A DNA stretch of 21,088 nt from JBPCMN01 sp013695115 (GTDB lineage: Bacteria; Actinomycetota; Acidimicrobiia; IMCC26256; JACDBD01). Positions 14,008-21,045 of this stretch are shown piece after piece. Positions within the stretch are counted from its first letter, which is position 1. The number at the start of each line of letters is the position of its first letter. The notes beneath the pieces were generated by a model. The model was not told where the DNA came from, searched no databases, and saw only the letters and a list, made by a program, of their open reading frames with translations. A program made the position numbers and the translations under genes. Where the stretch lies: assembly GCA_051002235.1 (NCBI GenBank), contig JBPCMN010000008.1, positions 1-21,088 of the forward strand, given 5' to 3'.

Positions 14008-14853
14008 TCAGCCGCTGACGACCGACCGGGCTACCACGACCGCCTTCCGCCATCCCGGTACCCGGGCGCGCCGCGTGAACACGTCATAGTCGTTGGCCTC
14101 GATGCGGTCGAGGATCTCGCCGTAGAGCCGGCGGGCGGCGCGAATGCAGCGGGCCGAGCTCGGCGGCAGCATGTCGATTCCGAGGTCGGCCGACGCGTAG
14201 TACTCGCGGGTGCGCGCGATCTCGAACTCCATGAGCGCCCGCCACTCGGGCGTCACCCGGCGTTCGTGGGGATCGGCCTCGAACCGCCGCACGTCCTCCT
14301 GGGGTAGGTACACACGCCCGCGGTCGAGGTCCTCGGCGACGTCGCGCAGGAAGTTCGTCAACTGGAACGCGATGCCGAGATCACGGGCGTGGGCCTGCGC
14401 CGCCGGGACCGCCGGCTCGAGGATCGGCAGCATCATCTCGCCGATCACCGCCGCCGAGCCGTCCATGTAGCCGAGCAGGTCGTCGAAGGTCTCGTAGGTC
14501 GCGATGGTGAGATCCATCGCCATGGAGCGGAGGAAGCGTCGGAAGCAGTCAGGGTCGATGCGAAACGCGCGCACGGTGTGGACGACCGCCTTGAGCACCT
14601 CGTCGTCGGAGTCGCCCGACTCGAGATCGGCAAAGAAGCGGTCGCCGAACTCGCCCAGGGCCTTTTCCCGCACTTCGACGGGCGCAGCGCCGAGGTCGTC
14701 GACGATGTCGTCGGCGTAGCGGCAGAAGCCGTAGAGCGCGTGGACGTGGTGGCGCTTGACCCGCGGGAGGGCGAACGTCGACGCGTAGTACGTGGTGCCG
14801 TAAGCCCTGTTCAGCTGCCGGCAGCGGGCGTACGATTGCTCGAGCGTCGTCAT
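14008..14853 (-). CDS. crtB: Phytoene synthase CrtB
   Basis: A 281-residue squalene/phytoene synthase-family enzyme that condenses two GGPP into phytoene. Both Mg-diphosphate motifs are intact: DDIVD at 48-52 (FCRYADDIVDDLG) and D171XXXD175 in TNFLRDVAEDLDRGRVYLP. The length fits bacterial CrtB. ATG 14853 overlaps the crtI stop (ATGA), so translation is coupled; 7 further in-frame codons upstream are inside crtI and not family-like. It is the last gene of the crtE-crtI-crtB unit, followed by a hairpin. Confidence 0.93.
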   Translation of the reverse strand: MTTLEQSYARCRQLNRAYGTTYYASTFALPRVKRHHVHALYGFCRYADDIVDDLGAAPVEVREKALGEFGDRFFADLESGDSDDEVLKAVVHTVRAFRIDPDCFRRFLRSMAMDLTIATYETFDDLLGYMDGSAAVIGEMMLPILEPAVPAAQAHARDLGIAFQLTNFLRDVAEDLDRGRVYLPQEDVRRFEADPHERRVTPEWRALMEFEIARTREYYASADLGIDMLPPSSARCIRAARRLYGEILDRIEANDYDVFTRRARVPGWRKAVVVARSVVSG

Positions 14854-16328
14854 CGCGTCCGCCTGAGCGCCCACTCGTCGATGCGGTCGGCCGCGAGCCG
14901 CCCCGAGATCAGCACCATCGGAATGCCGACACCGGGCACCGTGCCCATGCCCGAGAAGACGAGGCCGGGGATGCGACGGTCGGTGTTGGCAGGGCGGAAC
15001 GGGCCGGTCTGGAGGAACCGGTGTGCCAGCGCGAACGGCGTGCCCCGCTCGAGGCCCTGCGCCTCCCAGTCGCGCGGATCAGTGAGCCGCTCGACCACGA
15101 CGTCGTCGACCGGGTAACCGAGCGATCCCAGCCGGCCGGCGAGCTCGTCGCGCAGGTGGGCCCGTTCCTTCTCCCAGTCGACGTGGCCGTCGAGGTTCGG
15201 AGCCGGCTCCAACGCGAACAGCGTCGTACCGCCGGCCGGTGCGAGCGACGGGTCGGACGCCGCCGCGCACGTGACGAGGATCGACGGGTCGGGCATGCGC
15301 CGGCCGTCGCGGAGGAGCGCGTCGAACGCCTCGCGCCACGTCGTCCCGAAGTGGATGTTGTGGTGGGCGGCGTCGGACGGGAGCGCGCCCCGCACGCCCG
15401 CGAGCCACACCACACACGACGGGGAGTAGTGCCCCCGTCTCGAGACGAGCGGCGGCTCCAGGCCGAGTAGTTGTCGGTAGGCCACCGGAAGATCGACGTT
15501 GCACACGACCGCGTCGGCGTCGACGTGCTCACCGCCGACGAGCTTCACCCCGCGCACCGAGCCGTCGGCGTTCCTCGTGATGCGTTCGACCGGCTGCCCG
15601 AAGGTGAACGAGGCGCCCGCCTTCTCCGCCGCTTGCATCAGCCCGCGCCCGACCTCGTGGATGCCACCGTCGGGAAAGAACACGCCCTCGACCGTGTCCA
15701 TGTAAGTGATGACGCAGTAGATCGCGAGCGCCTCGAACGGCGACAGGCCCGCGTACATGGCTTGGAACGAGAAGATGCGCTGGAGGCGCGGATCGGCGAA
15801 GTACGACTCGACCGTCGGCGCGAGTTTCCGGAGCGCGCCCAACCGCACGAGGCGGAAGAGTGCGGCGGGATCACGGACGAGATCGAAGGGAGAGTCGTAG
15901 TTGCGGGCGATGAAGTGGGGCAGCTCCAGCTCGTAGAGCTCCTGCAACCAGCGACAGAAGCGGTGGAACGCGGCCGCTTCTCGCGGCCCCGCGAACGCGG
16001 CGATCTCGGCCGCCATGGCTTCGCGACCGTGGCGCACGTGCAGCACGCTCCCGTCGGGGAAGCAGGCGCGGTACATCGGGTCGACCGGGCGCAGCCGGAG
16101 GTGGTCGACCAGGTCGGCGCCCGCGGCCCGGAACGTCTCCTCGAGGAGCCCGACCATGGTGAGCACGGTCGGTCCGGGGTCGAGCCGGTAGCCCGCCTCC
16201 TCGACCAGACCGGCGCGGCCGCCCGGCACCTCCTCGCGCTCGACCACGACAACGTCGTGGCCCCGCCCGGTCAGGTGGCACGCCGCCGACAGCCCCCCGA
16301 ACCCCGCCCCGATGACCGCTACCCGCAT
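14850..16328 (-). CDS. crtI: Phytoene desaturase CrtI
   Basis: A 492-residue FAD-dependent desaturase that converts phytoene to lycopene. The N-terminal dinucleotide-binding motif is VAVIGAGFGGLSAACHL (residues 3-19), followed by VVVVEREEVPGGRAG and YRLDPGPTVLTM. The C-terminal family signature is FSGMGTVPGVGIPMVLISG with RLAADRI. The length is standard for bacterial CrtI; homologs also include diapophytoene desaturases, but crtB and crtE neighbours indicate a C40 substrate. ATG 16328 starts directly at the Rossmann motif, and no clear -10 hexamer at leaderless spacing precedes it, so it may be read through from crtE across the 113-bp gap. Confidence 0.93.
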   Translation of the reverse strand: MRVAVIGAGFGGLSAACHLTGRGHDVVVVEREEVPGGRAGLVEEAGYRLDPGPTVLTMVGLLEETFRAAGADLVDHLRLRPVDPMYRACFPDGSVLHVRHGREAMAAEIAAFAGPREAAAFHRFCRWLQELYELELPHFIARNYDSPFDLVRDPAALFRLVRLGALRKLAPTVESYFADPRLQRIFSFQAMYAGLSPFEALAIYCVITYMDTVEGVFFPDGGIHEVGRGLMQAAEKAGASFTFGQPVERITRNADGSVRGVKLVGGEHVDADAVVCNVDLPVAYRQLLGLEPPLVSRRGHYSPSCVVWLAGVRGALPSDAAHHNIHFGTTWREAFDALLRDGRRMPDPSILVTCAAASDPSLAPAGGTTLFALEPAPNLDGHVDWEKERAHLRDELAGRLGSLGYPVDDVVVERLTDPRDWEAQGLERGTPFALAHRFLQTGPFRPANTDRRIPGLVFSGMGTVPGVGIPMVLISGRLAADRIDEWALRRTR

Positions 16329-16356
16329 CCTCTATTGCCTCGCTCGCTGCGCGCCG

Positions 16357-16379
16357 GGCCATCCAGAAAGGGATTGGCC
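16357..16379. other. Imperfect hairpin in the crtE-crtI gap
   Basis: GGCCATCC (16357-16364) can pair with GGATTGGCC (16371-16379) with one bulged base, and CGGGCC/GGCCCG (16355-16360, 16380-16385) offers an alternative pairing. It is the only structure I see in the 113-bp gap and could modulate read-through from crtE into crtI. Weak evidence. Confidence 0.3.
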
Positions 16380-16382
16380 GGC

Positions 16383-16397
16383 CCGCGGGCGCTCGCT
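16383..16397. repeat. 15-bp direct repeat, copy 2
   Basis: CCGCGGGCGCTCGCT, identical to 13993-14007. It lies 45 bp beyond the crtE stop. Possibly a chance product of high GC and the recurring GCGCTCGCT motif. Confidence 0.4.
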
Positions 16398-16441
16398 CGG
16401 ACGCCAAGTTGGTCGGCGGTCGATCGCTACCGCCGCTTGCG

Positions 16442-17518
16442 TCATCTATCGCGCCAGGCGACGAATGTGCCGAGCTCCTCGAGCGCGACCCGGGCGTCTG
16501 CGGTCAGCGGTGTGGCCGCCAGCGCCGTGAGCGCCTCGTCGACCAGCCGCTCGATGGCCCCTTCGACCTCCATGCGCGCGCCCGTCTCGACCAGGACCGC
16601 CTGGAGGGCGGTGATCTCCGACCGATCGAGGTCGGCGGAGCCCACCCGCTCGAGGAGCTTCGACTGCGCTCCCGTGGCCCGGGCCGCCGCCTCCGCCAGC
16701 AACGGGGTCAGCTTGCCCTCGCGCAGGTCGTCGCCGACCGGCTTGCCCGTGACCTCGGCGTCCCCGAACACTCCGAGGATGTCGTCGCGGAGCTGGAACG
16801 CCTGGCCCAACGGAAGACCGACCGCGCTCAACGGCTCGCTGAGCTCCTCGAGCCGGCCTGCGAGCGCGGCGCCGAGGTGGAGCGGGCGTTCGACGGTGTA
16901 CTTGCCCGACTTGTACCGTTCGATGCGCTCGGCGCGGACGGGATCGTTGGTCCCGGTGGCGGTTCCGACGAGGTCGAGGTACTGGCCGACGCACAACTCG
17001 ATCCGCAACTCGTCGAAGATAGGCCGCGCCGCGGCAGGCGCCGACGCGAACAGCACATCCGCGTAGACGAACGCGAAGTCACCCACCAGGATGGCGGCAC
17101 CCTCACCGAAGCGACGGGCTTCACCCCGCCAGCCGGCGTCCTCGTGATGGCCAATGAACCGGCGGTGAATTGCCGGACGCCCGCGACGAAGGTCGGACCC
17201 GTCCATCACGTCGTCGTGGACGAGCGCGAACGTGTGCAGGAGCTCGAGGGCGGCACCCACGTCGGCGACAAGCCGGTCGGCGGGGTCACCGCCGGCGCCG
17301 ACATAGGACCAGTAGCAGAACGCCGGCCGGAGCCGCTTACCCCCGGAGCGGACGAGGTCGCGCAGTGCAGCCAATGGTTGGGCGAGATCGACGTCCACCT
17401 CACGCCAGCGGGCGAGCTCCGCGTCCAACAGCCCGATGATGCGCTGCTCAGCCCGCTCCCCGACTTCGGCGAGGCTCGGCGGGACCGCGGTCGCCCGCGC
17501 CGTGGCCTCCGATGCCAT
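16442..17518 (-). CDS. crtE: Polyprenyl (geranylgeranyl) diphosphate synthase
   Basis: A 358-residue trans-isoprenyl diphosphate synthase. The first Asp-rich motif is DDVMD at 102-106 (LVHDDVMDGSDLRRGRP) and the second is DDILGVFGD at 245-253; the substrate-binding SGGKRLRP lies near 58-65 and GKYTVERPL near 205-213. Position in the crt unit points to GGPP as product, but chain length cannot be proved from sequence. The frame is open 63 codons further upstream, yet ATG 17518 is chosen: the extension would cross the divergent promoter region and has no family similarity, and TACGAT lies 6 nt before this ATG. It is followed by crtI and crtB. Confidence 0.9.
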   Translation of the reverse strand: MASEATARATAVPPSLAEVGERAEQRIIGLLDAELARWREVDVDLAQPLAALRDLVRSGGKRLRPAFCYWSYVGAGGDPADRLVADVGAALELLHTFALVHDDVMDGSDLRRGRPAIHRRFIGHHEDAGWRGEARRFGEGAAILVGDFAFVYADVLFASAPAAARPIFDELRIELCVGQYLDLVGTATGTNDPVRAERIERYKSGKYTVERPLHLGAALAGRLEELSEPLSAVGLPLGQAFQLRDDILGVFGDAEVTGKPVGDDLREGKLTPLLAEAAARATGAQSKLLERVGSADLDRSEITALQAVLVETGARMEVEGAIERLVDEALTALAATPLTADARVALEELGTFVAWRDR

Positions 17519-17524
17519 CGGTGG

Positions 17525-17530
17525 ATCGTA
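17525..17530 (-). promoter_or_regulatory. -10-like hexamer TACGAT, crtE operon
   Basis: TACGAT on the minus strand is followed by CCACCG and ATG 17518. It shares a 61-bp intergenic region with the divergent SCP2-like gene promoter. Confidence 0.5.
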
Positions 17531-17564
17531 GGCCGAGTGTGCCGTCGAGGGCGGACGAGAGCCG

Positions 17565-17570
17565 TAGCAT
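17565..17570 (+). promoter_or_regulatory. -10-like hexamer TAGCAT, SCP2-like gene
   Basis: TAGCAT is followed by 9 nt and ATG 17580, without a Shine-Dalgarno sequence. It is divergent from the crtE promoter 34 bp away. Confidence 0.45.
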
Positions 17571-17579
17571 CCGCACGCG

Positions 17580-17993
17580 ATGGCCGTGTTCCTGTCCCCC
17601 GAGTGGGTCGCCGAGCTCGATGCGGCGGCCCGGGCGACCGATGCGGCGACGACGCGAGCCGACGACCTCACGCTCACCGTACAGCAGGTCGTGCAGGGCG
17701 CGCCCAACGGCGAAGTTCGCTACTACGTCACCATCGACCGCGACGGGGTGCGCGTCCGCCCGGGGTCGGCCGACGCGCCCGATCTGACGTTCTTCGCCAA
17801 ATACGACGTCGCCCGGGCCATCAACGCCGGCACCGCCGACGCGCAGGACGCGCTCGCGGTCGGCCGACTGAAGATCAAGGGACGACTCGAGCAGCTCCTC
17901 GAGCACCAAGACGCGTTCGCGGCCCTGGATGACCTCTTCGCCTCGGTTCGAAACGGGACGACCTACGAGGACGGCCCTACGATGCCGTCATGA
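17580..17993 (+). CDS. SCP2-like sterol/lipid-carrier domain protein
   Basis: A 137-residue single-domain protein resembling the SCP-2 sterol-transfer family: an initial helix (FLSPEWVAELDAAAR), beta strands (LTLTVQQVV, EVRYYVTIDRDGVRVRPG), DLTFFAKYDVARAINAGTADAQDALAVGRLKIKG, and a C-terminal helix. The family binds lipids or acyl-CoA in a hydrophobic cavity; in actinobacteria members are common beside acyl-CoA metabolism genes. The stop overlaps the acyl-CoA dehydrogenase start (ATGA), which supports a role in the same lipid-oxidation step, perhaps presenting substrate. No catalytic residues are expected in this family. Confidence 0.78.
   Translation: MAVFLSPEWVAELDAAARATDAATTRADDLTLTVQQVVQGAPNGEVRYYVTIDRDGVRVRPGSADAPDLTFFAKYDVARAINAGTADAQDALAVGRLKIKGRLEQLLEHQDAFAALDDLFASVRNGTTYEDGPTMPS
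17978..17983 (+). promoter_or_regulatory. -10-like hexamer TACGAT inside the SCP2-like gene, before the acyl-CoA dehydrogenase
   Basis: TACGAT is followed by GCCGTC and ATG 17990. It could drive a separate leaderless message, although the gene also overlaps its upstream neighbour by 4 bp. Confidence 0.35.
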
Positions 17994-19216
17994 CCGCTGA
18001 CCTCTCCGTGGAACAGTTCGCGTCGGCCGCCCGCGCCTTCCTCGAGGAGAACACCGAGCCGCGCTCGGAGGAGAAGTTCGTGTGGGGTGAGGGAACCGAC
18101 CGCGTCGGTCTCCTCGACGAGAAGGACCCCGAGGAGGAGGCGGCCGAGGTCGCCGCGGCCAAGGCGTGGAAGGCGGCCGAGTTCGACGCCGGCTTCGGTT
18201 GGATCACCGGCCCCGAGGAGTTCGGCGGGCGGGCGCTGCCCAAGGAGTACGAGCGCGCCTACGGCGACGTCAAGGCGGGCTTCCGCATCCCGAGCCAGCA
18301 GCCGTTCGTGATCGGGCTCGGGATGGTCGCGCCCACGATCCTCGCCCACGCCGTTCCCGAGGTAAAAGCGCGCTACCTCGGCGCCATGTACCGAGGCGAC
18401 GTCGTCGGGTGTCAGCTCTTCTCCGAGCCGGTGGCCGGCTCCGACCTCGCCGGCATCCAGACCAAGGCGGTGCGCGACGGCGACGAATGGATCCTCACGG
18501 GGCAGAAGGTCTGGACGTCCGGCGCGCAGTACAGCGACATCGGCGAGATCATCACCCGCAGCGACCCCGATCAGCCCAAGCACAAGGGCCTCACGATGTT
18601 CCTCGTCGACATGAAGGCTCCCGGTGTCGACGTACGACCGCTGCGCCAGATGACCGGCGGCGCGTCGTTCAACGAGGTCTTCTTCGAGGAGGTGCGCGTC
18701 CCCGACTCCCACCGGCTCGGCGACGTCAACGAGGGCTGGACGGTCGCGCTCACCACGCTCATGAACGAGCGGGCGGCGATCGGCGGCGGCGGGAGCGGCT
18801 CGGGCTTCGGCGCCCAGAACATGACCCGCTTCGTCGAGATCGCCCGCTACCTCGGCCTGGCCGACGACCCAGTCGTGCGTCAGCGCCTCGCCGACGCGTT
18901 CGTGCGCGCCAATGTCGCCCGGTACACGAACCTGCGGGCGATGGTCAAGATCCGCGCCGGTCAGCTGCCTGGGCCCGAGATGTCGATCGCCAAGCTCGCG
19001 CTCACCCAGAACATGCAGCGCCTGGCCCAGACCGTGAGCGAGATGCTGGGCGCGCGTCTCGCCGCCGACACCGGCGAGTGGGGCATGTATGCCAACGCCG
19101 AGTTCATCCTCGGCATCCCCGGCATGCGCGTCGCCGGCGGCACCGACGAGATCATGCGCAACATCGTGGGCGAACGCGTGCTGGGCCTTCCCAAAGAGCC
19201 CAAGCCGGCCCAGTAG
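17990..19216 (+). CDS. Acyl-CoA dehydrogenase (FadE-type)
   Basis: A 408-residue flavoprotein catalysing alpha,beta-dehydrogenation of an acyl-CoA. Visible blocks are CQLFSEPVAGSDLAGIQTKAV, WILTGQKVWTSGAQYSDIG, RQMTGGASFNEVFFEEVRVPD and the C-terminal AGGTDEIMRNIVGERVLGLP. At the position of the catalytic Glu of medium-chain enzymes (EGT) there is GGT, so the base is more likely E260 in LMNERAAI, as in isovaleryl-CoA and long-chain dehydrogenases. The N-terminal ~45 residues are strongly acidic (EENTEPRSEEKFVWGEGTD). This type is abundant in actinobacteria, and substrate chain length or sterol side-chain use cannot be decided. Coupled to the SCP2-like gene upstream; the glycosylase gene starts 12 nt after its stop. 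Confidence 0.88.
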   Translation: MTADLSVEQFASAARAFLEENTEPRSEEKFVWGEGTDRVGLLDEKDPEEEAAEVAAAKAWKAAEFDAGFGWITGPEEFGGRALPKEYERAYGDVKAGFRIPSQQPFVIGLGMVAPTILAHAVPEVKARYLGAMYRGDVVGCQLFSEPVAGSDLAGIQTKAVRDGDEWILTGQKVWTSGAQYSDIGEIITRSDPDQPKHKGLTMFLVDMKAPGVDVRPLRQMTGGASFNEVFFEEVRVPDSHRLGDVNEGWTVALTTLMNERAAIGGGGSGSGFGAQNMTRFVEIARYLGLADDPVVRQRLADAFVRANVARYTNLRAMVKIRAGQLPGPEMSIAKLALTQNMQRLAQTVSEMLGARLAADTGEWGMYANAEFILGIPGMRVAGGTDEIMRNIVGERVLGLPKEPKPAQ

Positions 19217-19219
19217 CGT
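19214..19219 (+). promoter_or_regulatory. -10-like hexamer TAGCGT, tag gene
   Basis: TAGCGT overlaps the acyl-CoA dehydrogenase stop codon and is followed by 9 nt and ATG 19229. Confidence 0.35.
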
Positions 19220-19228
19220 GCCGCGGCT

Positions 19229-19810
19229 ATGGCCGCCGGGGATCCCACACGCTGCGAATGGACCGGCGCGCGCGAGCTCGACGTCCGCTACCACGACGAG
19301 GAATGGGGCGTTCCCACCCACGACGACCCCACGCTGTTCGAGTTCCTCGTCCTCGAGGGCGCCCAGGCGGGACTGAGCTGGTCGACGATCCTCGCCAAGC
19401 GCGAGGGGTACCGGCGCGCCTTCGCCGACTTCGATCCCGCGCGCGTGGCCCACTTCACGAGCACGCGGGTCGCGCGTCTGCTCGACAACCCCGCGATCGT
19501 CCGCAACCGACTCAAGGTCGAGTCGACGATCGGCAACGCTCGGGCCTTCCTCGCAGTCCAGGACGAGTACGGGAGCTTCGACACCTATCTCTGGGCACTT
19601 GTGGACGGCCAACCCCTCCAGAACCGCTGGAAGCGCCTGGCTGACCTGCCGACCCGCACTCCGCTCTCCGACGCGCTGAGCAAGGACCTCAAGCGGCGCG
19701 GGTTTCGATTCGTCGGCAGCACGATCATGTACGCGTTCATGCAGGCGACCGGCATGGTGAACGACCACGTTCGGTCGTGCTTTCGCTACCGACAGCTCGG
19801 CGGCCGCTGA
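19229..19810 (+). CDS. tag: DNA-3-methyladenine glycosylase I
   Basis: A 193-residue base-excision enzyme that removes 3-methyladenine from alkylated DNA. The family zinc ligands are present: C9 (TRCEWTG), H22 (RYHDEEWG), and H180 and C184 (MVNDHVRSCF). The conserved acidic residue of the substrate pocket is E43 in VLEGAQAGLSW, followed by the helix-hairpin-helix region around RLLDNPAIVRNRLKVEST and GFRFVGSTIMYAFMQATG. Length is standard for Tag. It lies 12 nt after the acyl-CoA dehydrogenase with its own -10-like hexamer, and shows no obvious functional link to that gene. Confidence 0.93.
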   Translation: MAAGDPTRCEWTGARELDVRYHDEEWGVPTHDDPTLFEFLVLEGAQAGLSWSTILAKREGYRRAFADFDPARVAHFTSTRVARLLDNPAIVRNRLKVESTIGNARAFLAVQDEYGSFDTYLWALVDGQPLQNRWKRLADLPTRTPLSDALSKDLKRRGFRFVGSTIMYAFMQATGMVNDHVRSCFRYRQLGGR

Positions 19811-19841
19811 GCGAGAGTTCCTATGGACCCGGGATCGGTGG

Positions 19842-21032
19842 TCACGCCGCGACGGGCGTATCGGTATGTCGGGGGTGTCGGGTGTCGTCGGGCGCGACGA
19901 ACGCTCGCTTCCCCTGACCCTCGATCAGGGCCCAGCCGTCGTTGGTCTTGAGGTCGTGGTGGTGCCGGCAGAGTCGGTCGAGGAGGTCGAAGACCGTCCG
20001 ATGCGTCTTGGCCCAGTCCTCCCGGTGGTCGACCTCCAGGAAGGTCAGCGCGTTGCAGCCTTCGGCGGCGCAGGTCGGGTAGAGCCATTCGAGGGCGCTG
20101 CGCTGATGGGCGGTGGGGCGACGTCCCAAATGGGCGACACCGACGATCTCTTTGCCTCTGGTGACGACGGCAGCGAGGAACGGGTCGCCGGTCTCGAGCA
20201 GGTCGTGGATCGCGGACACGGCCACCGGGCCGTAGCCGGCGATCTCGCAGACCTCGTCGCCGGCGGAAGCGCTACCCAGCAACTTCTCGAGGTCGACGCG
20301 CACCAGCATCTTGGTCGTGCCCGTGGACTTGGCAGCGCCGCGTCGTCGGTACACGACTTGGTGAAGCGCGTCGGCGGCATACGCCTCGGGTGACTCGCGG
20401 CGGCCCGCGGCCCGGGCCTGCTTGAAGAGGCGGTCACGGGTCGGTGCGAGTCCGGCCATGATCTCGGCCACACGCTCCGGGTTGTCGTTCAGGTGTAGAT
20501 GCCCGGTGCCGCCGCCGTCGACCCAGCTGCGCAGCTGGCGGCGCTCGTGGATGCGGCGTCGGCGCGCCTCCCCGTCACACGAGTTCGCCTTGGTGCGAGC
20601 GCACGCCTCGCGCAGCTCACCCAGTGAGCCGGCCTGGGACGCCTCCAGCAGACGCTCCTCAGCAGTCGGATCGGCGTCGGCGGCGTCCGCGACCAGCGAC
20701 GCCTGCTCCATCGACAGCTCTCCGCGACGGAAGGCGCTCGCCGTCGCGGGCAGGTCGCGGATCCGTCGGCCGGTCTCGATGGCGTCGCGCGCCTGCGCAA
20801 CGGACGTGCCCGTCGTCGTCGCCAGTTCATGGGCCGCTGACCGCTCGCCGCTCTTCTTCCAGACGCTCGTCTCGGCGACTCGCGCCGCCGCCTGCGCCTC
20901 GACCGCTACGGCGGCCCTCTTGATCGCGCTGGCGTCGTTGCGAATGCGCTCGGCGTCACGCGCCGACACGAGCGCGGGATCGAACGTCCTCGCGTACTCG
21001 CGCATCTCCCGGCACAGCTGCGACAACTTCAT
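19842..21032 (-). CDS. DUF222 / HNH endonuclease-type protein (13E12 repeat-like)
   Basis: A 396-residue protein with an N-terminal helical DUF222-type domain (residues ~1-230, including FRRGELSMEQASLVADAA and RLFKQARAAGRRESPEAYAADAL) and a C-terminal HNH nuclease domain. HNH features are the zinc-binding cysteines C321 and C326 (CAAEGC), FLEVDHREDWA (D335, H336) and LCRHHHDLKTNDGWAL (C355, H358/H359). Proteins of this layout are multicopy in mycobacteria (13E12 family) and many actinobacteria; their role is unclear, and some are linked to mobile or repeated elements. I see no flanking repeats here. ATG 21032 is chosen over in-frame codons up to 21080 because TACAAT lies exactly 7 nt upstream. 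Domain completeness suggests an intact gene. Confidence 0.85.
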   Translation of the reverse strand: MKLSQLCREMREYARTFDPALVSARDAERIRNDASAIKRAAVAVEAQAAARVAETSVWKKSGERSAAHELATTTGTSVAQARDAIETGRRIRDLPATASAFRRGELSMEQASLVADAADADPTAEERLLEASQAGSLGELREACARTKANSCDGEARRRRIHERRQLRSWVDGGGTGHLHLNDNPERVAEIMAGLAPTRDRLFKQARAAGRRESPEAYAADALHQVVYRRRGAAKSTGTTKMLVRVDLEKLLGSASAGDEVCEIAGYGPVAVSAIHDLLETGDPFLAAVVTRGKEIVGVAHLGRRPTAHQRSALEWLYPTCAAEGCNALTFLEVDHREDWAKTHRTVFDLLDRLCRHHHDLKTNDGWALIEGQGKRAFVAPDDTRHPRHTDTPVAA

Positions 21033-21039
21033 GCTTCGG

Positions 21040-21045
21040 ATTGTA
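21040..21045 (-). promoter_or_regulatory. -10-like hexamer TACAAT, DUF222/HNH gene
   Basis: TACAAT on the minus strand, the closest match to a TATAAT consensus in the set, is followed by CCGAAGC and ATG 21032. The remaining 21046-21088 shows no other feature. Confidence 0.5.

Noticed and set aside
15471..17066. 531-residue plus-strand open frame opposite crtI and crtE
   Set aside because: It is antisense to two unmistakable carotenoid genes and crosses their intergenic gap; no motif is present.
17519..17707. Extended N-terminus of CrtE from 17707
   Set aside because: The extra 63 residues are Ser/Ala/Cys-rich without prenyl synthase similarity, overlap the divergent SCP2-like gene and its promoter, and the -10-like hexamer fixes ATG 17518.
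17963..19768. 601-residue minus-strand open frame opposite the acyl-CoA dehydrogenase and tag genes
   Set aside because: It spans two real plus-strand genes and reads as typical reverse-strand GC-rich shadow sequence.
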